A program made the position numbers and the translations under genes. Shown here in pieces: positions 52,158 through 61,509 of a stretch of DNA of 64,000 bases (the stretch's first letter is position 1; every line of letters starts with the position of its first letter). Where the stretch lies: assembly GCA_052170315.1 (NCBI GenBank), contig JBQNAT010000002.1, positions 1 through 64,000 of the forward strand, given 5' to 3'. This stretch comes from UBA9732 sp052170315 (GTDB lineage Bacteria > Spirochaetota > Spirochaetia > Sphaerochaetales > Sphaerochaetaceae). A model generated the notes under the pieces. It did not search any database and was not told the origin of the DNA. It saw only the letters and a list, made by a program, of their open reading frames with translations.

Positions 52158-52187
52158 TTGACAATTAGAATAATAATATTCTAAAAT
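52158..52187 (+). promoter_or_regulatory. Promoter and operator of the nagB-nagA-like genes
   Basis: TTGACA (52158-52163), 18 bp and TAAAAT (52182-52187). Between and over the boxes lies the palindrome TTAGAATAATAATATTCTAA (52165-52184), 8-bp perfect arms. It is placed to block polymerase and is the best operator candidate for the ROK regulator. Confidence 0.7.
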
Positions 52188-52220
52188 ACTAACAAATGAT
52201 GTTTTTTATGAGGACAATTA

Positions 52221-52985
52221 ATGGAAACTTTTATGAAGGATTTTATGTCGATTTATGTTCTTGAGTCTAAGGAAACTATGGGATTATATGCAGCTTCCTG
52301 TATAAAAAACGATATTCTTTCTTTTCTCTTATATAAAGAAGAAATTAGTATTTTATTTGCAGCTGCACCATCTCAAGATGAGGTATTAAAATCATTATTG
52401 ACTTACAGTGATATCCCATGGAACAAAATCAACGCATATCATATGGATGAATATGTAGGTATTTCGTCAAATGAGCCGCAATCATTTAGAAACTATTTAA
52501 TTAGATCTATTTTCTCAAAACGCCCATTCAGATCTGTAAATCTTATTGATATTGATAAAAATGATATAAGAGAAGTCCAAAAGGATTATGAACGTAAGCT
52601 AAAAAGCAATGGAATTGATTTAGTTATTCTTGGAATTGGAGAAAGTGGGCACATAGCATTTAATGATCCACCAGATGCAAAATTCAATGATGAACAATGG
52701 GTAAGAAAGGTCATATTAAACAATACATCACGTATGCAACAAGTCCATGATGGCTGTTTTTCAAGAATTGAAGATGTTCCCAAAGAAGCACTTACAGTAA
52801 CAATCCCTGCATTTATGTCTGCAAAATCACTTCATTGTGTGGTTCCAGGATTATCTAAAGCAGAGGCTGTTAAAAATACTGTAAATGGAGAAATTTCTCC
52901 CATGTGTCCGGCTTCAGTTTTACGATTACATCATAACTCACACCTTTACCTGGATAAAAAAAGTGCATCAAAGCTAACTATTTGA
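52221..52985 (+). CDS. NagB-like amino-sugar phosphate deaminase/isomerase
   Basis: This 254-residue protein resembles glucosamine-6-phosphate deaminase (INAYHMDEYVGI; LGIGESGHIAFNDPP). Compared with E. coli NagB the catalytic Asp141 is Ser and Glu148 is Asp, while His143 is kept, so it belongs to a divergent clade with maybe another substrate or reaction. GAGGA precedes the ATG. It overlaps nothing and leads the nagB-nagA-degT operon. Confidence 0.75.
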   Translation: METFMKDFMSIYVLESKETMGLYAASCIKNDILSFLLYKEEISILFAAAPSQDEVLKSLLTYSDIPWNKINAYHMDEYVGISSNEPQSFRNYLIRSIFSKRPFRSVNLIDIDKNDIREVQKDYERKLKSNGIDLVILGIGESGHIAFNDPPDAKFNDEQWVRKVILNNTSRMQQVHDGCFSRIEDVPKEALTVTIPAFMSAKSLHCVVPGLSKAEAVKNTVNGEISPMCPASVLRLHHNSHLYLDKKSASKLTI

Positions 52986-52997
52986 AGGATATTATTT

Positions 52998-54125
52998 ATG
53001 GAATTCACAGGACTAAATATTTTAGATGGAAAAGTCTACTACATAAAAATAAATGAAAACAATATTATTGTTGACTATAAAAAAATTAAAGAAAAAAAAT
53101 TTAAAGATTTTTTCTGCCCCGGAGGATTAATTGATACTCAAGTAAATGGTTATTTAGGAATAGATTATAGCAGTGAATATTTAACTCATGATAATGTAGA
53201 GAAAGTCTCTGGTGCACTTTTAAAAAACGGAACGTTTCAACACTTTCCGACTATTGTTACAAGACCACAGGAACTAATTTTAAAAAACATAAATACAATT
53301 GTTAATACAACCAAATATAGCAAGTTAGCACAAAAATCTATATCTGGTATACATATAGAAGGTCCTTTTATCTCGAAAGAAAATGGACCGAGAGGAGCGC
53401 ATGAAGTAGCGTTTATTCGTGCTGCAAATCTTTATGAATTTGACGAATGGCAAAAAGCGGCTGATGGATTACTGAAAATAGTAACCATTGCTCCAGAAGT
53501 AAAAAATGCAATTCAATTCATTAAACATGCCGTAGCCAGTGGTGTAACATGTTCTATAGGACATACAGGAGCATCTAAAAAACAAATTGATGAGGCTGTT
53601 AATGCAGGGGCGAATGTTTCTACACATCTTGGAAATGGTATTTATAACTTATTAAATCGCTCTGATAATCAAATTTTGTCTCAGTTAGCAAACGATGTTT
53701 TAAATATTAGCCTAATTGTCGATGGTGCGCATCTAACACCTCAAGAAGTAAAAGTCTTTTCTAGATGTAAAAAACCAAACCAAATAATACTAATATCTGA
53801 TCTTTCACCAATGGCAGGTCTTAAAGGAAAGAACCTAAAGTGGGGAAAAATTGATGTTGAAGTATCTGATGATGGAACAGTTCATATGTCAGGAACTCCT
53901 TATTTGGCAGGTGCAGGTTCAATGCTTCTATCAAATGTATTCAATTACGTTCGATTTACGAATGCGTCTCTTGCTGAATCTTTTGCAGCTGCAACTATAA
54001 ATCCTGTTTCTGTTTATAAATTAGATTCGGAAAGGTCAAGTCTGAAAATAGGAGAAAAAGCAGAAATGATTCGATTTTCGATTGATGCAAATTCTAATAT
54101 GGAAACTAATTACTTTATTTTTTAA
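52998..54125 (+). CDS. NagA-like N-acetyl-amino-sugar-phosphate deacetylase
   Basis: This 375-residue metallohydrolase of the NagA family has GGLIDTQVNGYLG, HIEGPFISKENGPRG, GHTGAS, STHLGNG (where NagA has THLFNAM) and ISDLSPMAG. It should remove an N-acyl group from a sugar phosphate. It lies 12 bases after the NagB-like gene. Divergence in the His motif fits a different sugar from GlcNAc-6-phosphate. Confidence 0.75.
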   Translation: MEFTGLNILDGKVYYIKINENNIIVDYKKIKEKKFKDFFCPGGLIDTQVNGYLGIDYSSEYLTHDNVEKVSGALLKNGTFQHFPTIVTRPQELILKNINTIVNTTKYSKLAQKSISGIHIEGPFISKENGPRGAHEVAFIRAANLYEFDEWQKAADGLLKIVTIAPEVKNAIQFIKHAVASGVTCSIGHTGASKKQIDEAVNAGANVSTHLGNGIYNLLNRSDNQILSQLANDVLNISLIVDGAHLTPQEVKVFSRCKKPNQIILISDLSPMAGLKGKNLKWGKIDVEVSDDGTVHMSGTPYLAGAGSMLLSNVFNYVRFTNASLAESFAAATINPVSVYKLDSERSSLKIGEKAEMIRFSIDANSNMETNYFIF

Positions 54126-54142
54126 TAAAAGGAAGAATTGAA

Positions 54143-55435
54143 ATGAAGTTAGCAATAAATGGCGGAAAAAAAGCGATAAACGTTGAAAATGATTATATGT
54201 TTCACTGGCCCATAGTTACACAAGAAGATATTGATGCTGTTGTTGCTGTCCTACGTGCAGGCACTATGAGCGGAACTATTATCACAAAAAAATTTGAGCA
54301 AGAATTTGCACAATGGATTGGAGCGGAGTATTCACTTGGGTTTAATAATGGGACTTCCAGCATTATGGCCGCAATGTGGGCATGCGGGGTTGGCGCTGGA
54401 GATGAAATCATTGCGCCCAGTATGACATATTGGGCTTCAGCTGCTCAGGCATTAAGCCTCGGAGCAACTGTTAATTTCTGCGATATTGACCCTTTTTCAT
54501 TATGTATTAATCCCAATGATATTGAACACCGAATTGGCCCAAAAACTAAAGCAATTGTTGTAGTTCATTATGCTGGACATCCGGCAGATATGGATGCAAT
54601 TTTAAAAATAGCACACAAATATAATATAAAAGTTATTGAAGATGTTTCTCATGCGCAAGGAGGTCTTTATAAAGGAAAACATTGTGGAACATTAGGTGAT
54701 ATTGGAGCAATGAGTCTTATGGCAGGTAAAAGCTTTGCAATTGGTGAAGCAGGCATTATTACCACAAATCAAAGAGAACTCTATGAGCGTTGTGTCTTAT
54801 TTGGGCACTATGAAAGAACTGGCGTATCTTCAAATTTCAATGCCGTAGACAATCAACTTACAAACCCAAAACTACAGTTTTTCAAAGGTATACCTATAGG
54901 TGCAGTTAAAAATAGAATGAATCAAACTTGTTCTGCAATGGGTCGAGTTCAACTGAAATATTATGATAATAGAATTTCAGAAATACAAGATTCTATGAAT
55001 TATTTTTGGAACCTTCTGAATGGGCTCCCAGGGCTTCATGCACACAGAGTCGATATTTCTGATGGTTCAACTATGGGGGGATGGTATTATCCTCAGGGAT
55101 TATATTGTAGTAAAGAGCTTGGGGGAATTAGTTCTACAACTTTCGCGAAAGCCATAAATGCAGAAGGAATCAAAAGATGTTTCCCGGGAGGAAATAATCC
55201 GCTGCATACTCATAATTACTTCAACTACTCTGATTTATTTAATTTGGGAAAACCAACTGCAATTGCTTTTGGGCAGAGAGATGTTAGGCAGGGTATAGGA
55301 ACTCTTCCAGTCTCGGAAAGTATAAAAGATATAACAGTAGCAGTGCCTTGGTTTAAACACTTTGAAAGTAATACCATACAAAATTATGCTAACGCTTTTA
55401 AAAAAGTTATTGAAAATGCGGAAGAGCTAGCGTAA
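54143..55435 (+). CDS. DegT/DnrJ/EryC1-type aminotransferase
   Basis: This 430-residue pyridoxal-phosphate enzyme has FNNGTSSIMAAMWACGVGAG at the start, IEDVSHAQGG and SLMAGKSFAIGEAG with the Lys that holds the cofactor (about residue 193). It exchanges keto and amino groups on a sugar or cyclitol. It closes the island operon 17 bases after the NagA-like gene and lies close to the host-like boundary. Confidence 0.85.
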   Translation: MKLAINGGKKAINVENDYMFHWPIVTQEDIDAVVAVLRAGTMSGTIITKKFEQEFAQWIGAEYSLGFNNGTSSIMAAMWACGVGAGDEIIAPSMTYWASAAQALSLGATVNFCDIDPFSLCINPNDIEHRIGPKTKAIVVVHYAGHPADMDAILKIAHKYNIKVIEDVSHAQGGLYKGKHCGTLGDIGAMSLMAGKSFAIGEAGIITTNQRELYERCVLFGHYERTGVSSNFNAVDNQLTNPKLQFFKGIPIGAVKNRMNQTCSAMGRVQLKYYDNRISEIQDSMNYFWNLLNGLPGLHAHRVDISDGSTMGGWYYPQGLYCSKELGGISSTTFAKAINAEGIKRCFPGGNNPLHTHNYFNYSDLFNLGKPTAIAFGQRDVRQGIGTLPVSESIKDITVAVPWFKHFESNTIQNYANAFKKVIENAEELA

Positions 55436-55581
55436 TCATCAGATATTTTTCCAGGCTGAACCCTCTCTTGCAAAACAATTTAACTAAATTATAGTGAAAA
55501 AAAACTTTACTAAATCAAATACACCTCCTGCCTCTCCCCTGATAATTGATTCCCTTCCCTCTTTGATATACCATATCGGTT

Positions 55582-56958
55582 ATGAAGGTCGTAATTCTTG
55601 GCGCAGGCCGCAGGGGAATAAGGCTCGCTCGACATCTCGTCGAGGAGAATAAAGACGTCATTATAATTGACGAAGACGTTGAAGACGTGAACAACGCAAT
55701 GTCCACGGTTGACTGCCTGGCAGTAGTTGGCAGCGGTACAAGCCTTGAAGACCTGAGTGATTTGGGCGTGTATGATGCTGATGCCTTCGTTGCCCTTACC
55801 GGAAGCGATGAGACGAATTTGGTCTCATGCGGTCTGGCGGCATCGGAATTCAAGGTTCCTCTCACCATAGCAGCCATAAGAAACCTTTCGTATACCGGTT
55901 ATGATGGAATTGAAAACTCCTTCATGGGCATTTCCCACATAGTAAACCCGACTCAGGCTGCGGCTCAGTACATCTACCATAATGTGGCGCGCGGTATTTA
56001 CAGCGATATAATATCCTTCGAAAACTCCGCCCTTGTACTTTACAATGTATATGTAGTTAACAATTCGCCTTATACAAATAAGAAAGTCAAGCAGCTCAGG
56101 ATGGAACTTAATGCTAATTTTATAATAGCCGCACTTAACAGAAACGGAGAAGCTCTGGTTCCAAGCGGTGACACTATTGTCCGCACCGGCGATACACTCA
56201 GCCTTGTTGCGCATGAGGACAGTGTTGAAAGGATATTATCCTCCGTGGGTCGCAGAACCATGAAGGCCAAGCGCATTGCCATAGTCGGGGCCTCTCAGGT
56301 AACGGATTTTCTTCTAAGGGCAATTCCGCGGGACCAGCATGACGACATTGCCCTGATTGAAAAGAACAGGGACCTCTGCCATAAAATTGCCATGACGTAT
56401 CCGGATGTTCTTGTACTTAATGCCGACATAACGAACGAATCCGTCTTCGGGGAAGAGAATCTGGGAAGTTATGACCTTATGCTGTGTCTTACGGACAATG
56501 ACGAGCTGAACATTATCACGGCAAGTTACGCAAAGCATTTCGGTATCAAAAACAGCCTTGCGCTGGTAACCAGGAATCCGAACTACATACGTATGGCAAG
56601 CCACCTTGGCATTGACAATATCATCTCCACGCAGGACGTTACGGTGGATTCTCTAATGCGCTATCTGCATGGGAAAAACGTTGAAAGTATTCATTCGATG
56701 TTCGATGGGCAGATTGAAGCCTTCGAATTTACAATTACAAGTGATAATCCGACCATCGGAAAGGCTCTGAAAGATATTGACATGAGGGGTAAGGGTATCA
56801 TTGCCGGGGTTACAAAGGCTGACGGTTCCACGGTAATTCCCGGAGGTCACTATGTAATAGAATACGGCGATTCGATTATAACTGTCATAGAAAGGAAGTC
56901 CGCGGATTTCATCCAGAAGCTTCTTCACGTGGGTTCAGCCCTGAACGGGGGCAATTGA
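55582..56958 (+). CDS. trkA: Trk potassium uptake regulator TrkA
   Basis: This 458-residue cytoplasmic protein has two RCK domains. The first starts VVILGAGRRGIRLARHL with an NAD-binding glycine motif, and the second IAIVGASQVTDFLLRAI; TrkA_C segments follow each. It gates the TrkH channel encoded next, with which it overlaps. There is no ribosome site; a TTGATT-17-TACCAT promoter (55546-55574) ends just before the ATG, so the mRNA may be leaderless. Confidence 0.85.
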   Translation: MKVVILGAGRRGIRLARHLVEENKDVIIIDEDVEDVNNAMSTVDCLAVVGSGTSLEDLSDLGVYDADAFVALTGSDETNLVSCGLAASEFKVPLTIAAIRNLSYTGYDGIENSFMGISHIVNPTQAAAQYIYHNVARGIYSDIISFENSALVLYNVYVVNNSPYTNKKVKQLRMELNANFIIAALNRNGEALVPSGDTIVRTGDTLSLVAHEDSVERILSSVGRRTMKAKRIAIVGASQVTDFLLRAIPRDQHDDIALIEKNRDLCHKIAMTYPDVLVLNADITNESVFGEENLGSYDLMLCLTDNDELNIITASYAKHFGIKNSLALVTRNPNYIRMASHLGIDNIISTQDVTVDSLMRYLHGKNVESIHSMFDGQIEAFEFTITSDNPTIGKALKDIDMRGKGIIAGVTKADGSTVIPGGHYVIEYGDSIITVIERKSADFIQKLLHVGSALNGGN

Positions 56959-56975
56959 TTGCAGGCGTACCGGCG

Positions 56976-58442
56976 ATGAATTTTAAGAAAAACATTAAAC
57001 TTCTTGCAATAATCCAGATATTCCTTGCGATGCTGATGCTGGCTCCTTTCTTCGTGAGCCTTTACTACAGCGAGCCGAACGCCGCCCGCGCCTTCATAAT
57101 AACTATTGGCGTAATGGTGGTCATCTCCGGAGGTACGCTTCTGGCGCTGCGAAATGTCGAAGTCAAAAACATAAACCAGCGTGACGGCTACTTTTTTGTG
57201 ACTTTCACATGGGTTATCGCGGCAGCTTTCGGAGCAATCCCGCTGGTCATTTCAGGCGATTTTTCTTCGTACAGCACTGCTTTTTTTGAAATAATGAGCG
57301 GCTTCACCACAACCGGCGCAACGTCGCTTTCGGATATTGAAAGCTGTACCCGCGGAATTCTTTTCTGGCGCAGCATGAGCAACTGGCTTGGAGGCATGGG
57401 AATTGTTGTTCTTTTCGTTGCTCTTCTCCCCGCAATCGGCGTCCGCATGGGGGCCGGCACCTTCCATCTTATGGGGGCCGAGTCCGTAGGCCCTGTCAAG
57501 GGCAAACTGACACCCAAAACAAAAACCACTGCAATTGCCCTGTGGGCAGTATATGTAGGTTTTTCTGTGCTTGAAGCTGTAATGCTTAAAATCGGCGGTC
57601 TTGGCTACTATGATTCGGTTACAGTTACTTTCTCCACAATAGCGGCTGCGGGTTTCTGCGTTAAGGGAGCTTCCATAGGTGCTTTCAACAGCGCCTATGT
57701 GGATGCGGTTGTTACCCTTTTTATGCTTATTGCAGGTATTAACTTCTCTCTGTACTACAAAGCATTCACCGGAAGGCTTAATAATGTCTTTAAGGATTCC
57801 GAGTTCCGGTGGTTTCTTGGAATCTGGTTTATCTGCTCGCTGCTTGCGGCTATCCAGCTGACTGCCACGGGCACATACCAAAACATACTTACTTCATTCA
57901 GGTATGCCGCGTTCCACATTGCGTCCGTACTTACAACAACCGGTTTTGCAACTGCCAACTACCTTACATGGCCTTCATTTTCAATAATGCTGGTAGTGCT
58001 GATGATGTTCATAGGCGGAAGTGCCGGCTCTACCGGCGGCGGAATGAAAGTCACAAGAATAGTGACGCTTCTCAAGCTCGGCACCAACACTATAAAAAAG
58101 CGCATCCACCCTGCGGCTGTTTCAAAGATTCGTCTTGGCAATGATATAGTTCATGATGATACGATAACCTCAATTGCTGCATTCTGCGCAATTTATATTA
58201 TAACATGGCTTATTGGTACCGTTGTTCTTTCGCTTACAGGTCTTGATATCGAAACCTGCATGGCCGCTTCCATCCTTAGCCTTGGCAATATAGGAATAGG
58301 TTTCGGAAAGGTGGGTCCTGCCGGAAACTTCTCCATTTTTCCCCAATGGGCCTTATGGGTCTGCTCGTTTGAAATGCTTATTGGCCGTCTTGAGCTTTTT
58401 ACCGTATACGCTCTTTTCTCCAAATCATTCTGGAAAAAATAG
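56976..58442 (+). CDS. trkH: Trk potassium channel TrkH
   Basis: This is a 488-residue membrane protein with four repeated membrane-pore-membrane units; GFTTTGATSL and SAGSTGGGMKVTR mark the selectivity and pore regions. It imports potassium together with TrkA. The start is uncertain: the ATG at 56976 lacks a ribosome site and a TTG at 56955 overlaps the trkA stop. Confidence 0.85.
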   Translation: MNFKKNIKLLAIIQIFLAMLMLAPFFVSLYYSEPNAARAFIITIGVMVVISGGTLLALRNVEVKNINQRDGYFFVTFTWVIAAAFGAIPLVISGDFSSYSTAFFEIMSGFTTTGATSLSDIESCTRGILFWRSMSNWLGGMGIVVLFVALLPAIGVRMGAGTFHLMGAESVGPVKGKLTPKTKTTAIALWAVYVGFSVLEAVMLKIGGLGYYDSVTVTFSTIAAAGFCVKGASIGAFNSAYVDAVVTLFMLIAGINFSLYYKAFTGRLNNVFKDSEFRWFLGIWFICSLLAAIQLTATGTYQNILTSFRYAAFHIASVLTTTGFATANYLTWPSFSIMLVVLMMFIGGSAGSTGGGMKVTRIVTLLKLGTNTIKKRIHPAAVSKIRLGNDIVHDDTITSIAAFCAIYIITWLIGTVVLSLTGLDIETCMAASILSLGNIGIGFGKVGPAGNFSIFPQWALWVCSFEMLIGRLELFTVYALFSKSFWKK

Positions 58443-58446
58443 CTTT

Positions 58447-59655
58447 CTATTCATAATTCAAGGATTCTATCGGGTCCAGTTTTGCGGCCTTCGCGGCAGG
58501 ATACAGACCGAAGAATATACCTATGGCCATTGAGAACACTACGCTGAGAACACAGGCTTCAGCTGATACGGAAAAACCCCAGCCCGCAACGTTGGCTATG
58601 ATTTTGCTTAGTCCTATGCCGGTGATTATACCAACAAAACCGCCGAATGAGGTAAGAACTATGGCTTCTGTCAGGAACTGCCCCTTAATTACTCCCGGTG
58701 AAGCGCCAAGAGCTTTCCGTATGCCTATTTCCCTGGTTCTTTCAGCTACGGATACAAGCATTATGTTCATTATGCCTATACCGCCTACAATCAGGGAAAT
58801 TCCGCCTATGGCGGCAAGGAAAATGCTTAAGGTTCCTGTTACTTCGGACACCATGTCCGCAAGCATCGCAGAAGAAATAAGATTGTAATTGTCACTGCCT
58901 ACAAGGTCATCAAGATAGGATGAAACAGCTGCGCTTACCGCTTTGGGGTCTGCCGCGGTATTGCCTGACGCGGTGTTTTTTCCGTCCGAAACTTTTATTA
59001 CATACATTTCTACGCTTTCAACGTGGCGGAATCTCTGAGTGAAGGTATTGTATGGAATGTAAATGGAATTGTCAAAGCTTGTTCCAAGGGTTGCCTCTTT
59101 GCTTTCCATTACGCCCACTATCTGATAGCGTTTTCCGACATCTCTGTAAATCGTCACATACTCGCCCACCGCATTGCCGGCAGGGAACAGTTTTTCGGCA
59201 ATTTTGCTGCCAAGAACAACGACCTGGCGTTTAAAAATATTGTCTTCAACACCGAACCAGTTACCGCTTGAAGTTTTATAATCCATAAGTGAGGAATAGT
59301 CTGACGGAACGCCCACAATAGCTGCTGTCTTGATTTCCTTGTTGTATCGGATTCTTGTGGAATCGGAATTTAAAGGCATGACAAAATCTATGCCGTCCAC
59401 ATTGTTTATCAACGTCTGACCAAAAAGCTCGTCAAAAGTATCTGAGGTTTTGGGGTTGGGAAAAGGGTTAAGATATAAAATGTCGTAACCGCTTGAAGTT
59501 ATGCTGTTCGTAATACTGCCTTTGGCGCTGTTTCCAAGGTTGAGTATTGTTACAACTGAAGCAACGCCTATAATTATTCCCAAAAGCGAGAGAAAGGTTC
59601 TCATGCGTCCGCTTTTCATTGAGCTGAATGCAAGTTTCAGATTTTCGAAAAACAT
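58447..59655 (-). CDS. MacB-type ABC transporter permease
   Basis: This 402-residue protein has one N-terminal span, a large periplasmic domain and three C-terminal spans with RTREIGIRKALGA, the FtsX-type signature. Together with the adjacent ATPase, adaptor and TolC-like genes it forms a tripartite export system. The ATG at 59655 has GGGAGG six bases upstream. Confidence 0.85.
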   Translation of the reverse strand: MFFENLKLAFSSMKSGRMRTFLSLLGIIIGVASVVTILNLGNSAKGSITNSITSSGYDILYLNPFPNPKTSDTFDELFGQTLINNVDGIDFVMPLNSDSTRIRYNKEIKTAAIVGVPSDYSSLMDYKTSSGNWFGVEDNIFKRQVVVLGSKIAEKLFPAGNAVGEYVTIYRDVGKRYQIVGVMESKEATLGTSFDNSIYIPYNTFTQRFRHVESVEMYVIKVSDGKNTASGNTAADPKAVSAAVSSYLDDLVGSDNYNLISSAMLADMVSEVTGTLSIFLAAIGGISLIVGGIGIMNIMLVSVAERTREIGIRKALGASPGVIKGQFLTEAIVLTSFGGFVGIITGIGLSKIIANVAGWGFSVSAEACVLSVVFSMAIGIFFGLYPAAKAAKLDPIESLNYE

Positions 59656-59656
59656 C

Positions 59657-60391
59657 TCATTCCTCCCTTTTTCCGTCTCTGATTCGTATCTGCTGAGGGC
59701 AGGCGTTTCCAATTTCATCATTGTGAGTTACAATCACTATGGTATTTCCTTCCTGATTAAGCTCATGAAAAAGCTCAATTATCTGCTCTCCGGTTTTGGT
59801 ATCAAGCGCGCCGGTGGGCTCGTCCGCAAGTATGATGGAAGGCTGCGTCACCAATGCCCGGGCTATGGCAACGCGCTGCTTCTGGCCGCCTGAAAGCTCG
59901 CCCGGAAGATGTTTCATCCTGTCCGCAAGCCCTACTTTTTCCAAAGCATAAATAGCTCTTTCATGCCGTTCACGGTAACCTATGTTGCCTGAATACAGCA
60001 TTGGCGTCATAACATTCTCCAACGCGTTGAGTTTTCCAAGAAGGTTAAACTGCTGAAATACAAACCCGATTTTTCTGTTCCGGATATATGAAAGCTCGGT
60101 TTCGTTCAGTCCGCTGGTATTTTCGCCGTCTATGAGGATTTGTCCGCTTGTAGGAGTGTCAAGGCATCCGATAAGGTTCATCAGCGTGGACTTTCCGCTG
60201 CCCGACGGCCCCATTATGGCAGTGAAATCCCCCTTGTGGATTCTTACTGAAATTCCGTCAAGGGCTTTTACAACTACATCTCCCACAATGAAATACCTGT
60301 GTATATCATGAAGGTATATTATGGGAATCCGTCCCGATTCTATTCTCTTTTCAACTTCAAGGCTGTCAATTTTTGACATCTCAGTAATCAT
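59657..60391 (-). CDS. MacB/LolD-type ABC ATPase
   Basis: This 244-residue ATPase has Walker A GPSGSGKST, signature LSGGQKQR and Walker B IILADEPTGALD with the catalytic Glu. It powers the adjacent permease. Its end is joined to the permease start by TGAGATG. The start overlaps the adaptor gene by 11 bp. Confidence 0.9.
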   Translation of the reverse strand: MITEMSKIDSLEVEKRIESGRIPIIYLHDIHRYFIVGDVVVKALDGISVRIHKGDFTAIMGPSGSGKSTLMNLIGCLDTPTSGQILIDGENTSGLNETELSYIRNRKIGFVFQQFNLLGKLNALENVMTPMLYSGNIGYRERHERAIYALEKVGLADRMKHLPGELSGGQKQRVAIARALVTQPSIILADEPTGALDTKTGEQIIELFHELNQEGNTIVIVTHNDEIGNACPQQIRIRDGKREE

Positions 60392-61487
60392 CTCCGCCGG
60401 TCATTTCAGAAGAAAGCGATGTCCCAAAGCTCATGCTGAGCAGGTCTGTCTTCCTGCCGTAAACAAGAGTGTCTCCGTCCTTAAGGTCACCGCCGACTAC
60501 CTGATAAAGATTTTCTCCCAGATAGCGAACCTGCACGATTAACGTTTCCATAGTTCCGTCATCATTCAGGCGCGTGACCGTGCTCTGCCCGTTTTTCGAA
60601 GAAACCGAGGCCTGAGGGATTATCAGCATCTTCTGTTCATTGGACACGGCAATGGTACCGCCGAAAGAAAAGCCCGGCTTAAGGGTTTCAGGTGGATTGT
60701 CTATTACAATTTCAACATCCATTACGCCCATCCCCTGATTTGTGTATCTTCCCACCATGGGAATATAGGAAATCCGGCCTTCAATGGTCTCACCGGGGCT
60801 TGAATCGCTTGTAATTGACACTTTTGCGCCGATTTTTACCATTTTTATGTCTATTTCGTCTATTTCAACTGTGGTTTTGAGTTTGCTGTTGTCAATTATT
60901 GTTATGGCGGTCGAGCCTGCGCTGTAGTAGTCGCCTTCTCTTATTGAAACCGATATAACCACGCCGTCAAAGTCTGCGTAGGCTTTTGTGTTGTCCAGTT
61001 TCTTCTCTGCGCTTTCCAGTCGCATTTCAAGAAGTTCAATGTCTCTGGCGGAGGTAGTTCCGTTCATTTTAGATATTTCAAGCTGTTTTTTTATGCTTGA
61101 GACCTCGTACTGCTGGTCAAGATCACTGACCATAGCAAGAAGCTGTCCCCTGGTGACGCGGTCACCCTCTTTTACGTAAACGCCGGTTATTGCGCCGGTT
61201 GTCCGTATCTGGACTTTCTGAGTATCGTAAGCTTCAACAAAACCTGAAACATCTATGGAGGTTCTGTAAACGCTTTCCCTGACGGTTGCGGTTTTCATGT
61301 TGTTTTGCTGTTCATTTTTCTGCTGTTCGGCTGTCCAGGGCAGTCGCTGATTCTGCATGTAGAATCTATAAAGATAGACTGCAAAAATGATTACAGCCAA
61401 GAAAAAGATGGTAAGCACTATTCTCTTCGTTCTTTTTTTTCTAAGCTTCTTTTTACGCTCGTTTATTACTCTGTTTTCACTATCCAT
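60381..61487 (-). CDS. Periplasmic adaptor (MacA/HlyD type)
   Basis: This 368-residue protein has a basic cytoplasmic N-terminus and one membrane span (IVLTIFFLAVIIFAVYLY), a lipoyl-like half (RTTGAITGVYVKEGDRVTRG), a coiled coil (residues about 110-160) and beta-barrel domains. It links the MacB-type pump to the TolC-like channel. The ATG at 61487 has AAGGAAA upstream; a longer reading from 61541 overlaps the tolC-like gene. Confidence 0.85.
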   Translation of the reverse strand: MDSENRVINERKKKLRKKRTKRIVLTIFFLAVIIFAVYLYRFYMQNQRLPWTAEQQKNEQQNNMKTATVRESVYRTSIDVSGFVEAYDTQKVQIRTTGAITGVYVKEGDRVTRGQLLAMVSDLDQQYEVSSIKKQLEISKMNGTTSARDIELLEMRLESAEKKLDNTKAYADFDGVVISVSIREGDYYSAGSTAITIIDNSKLKTTVEIDEIDIKMVKIGAKVSITSDSSPGETIEGRISYIPMVGRYTNQGMGVMDVEIVIDNPPETLKPGFSFGGTIAVSNEQKMLIIPQASVSSKNGQSTVTRLNDDGTMETLIVQVRYLGENLYQVVGGDLKDGDTLVYGRKTDLLSMSFGTSLSSEMTGGDDY

Positions 61488-61509
61488 AATATTTCCTTTG
61501 CCGAACTGT

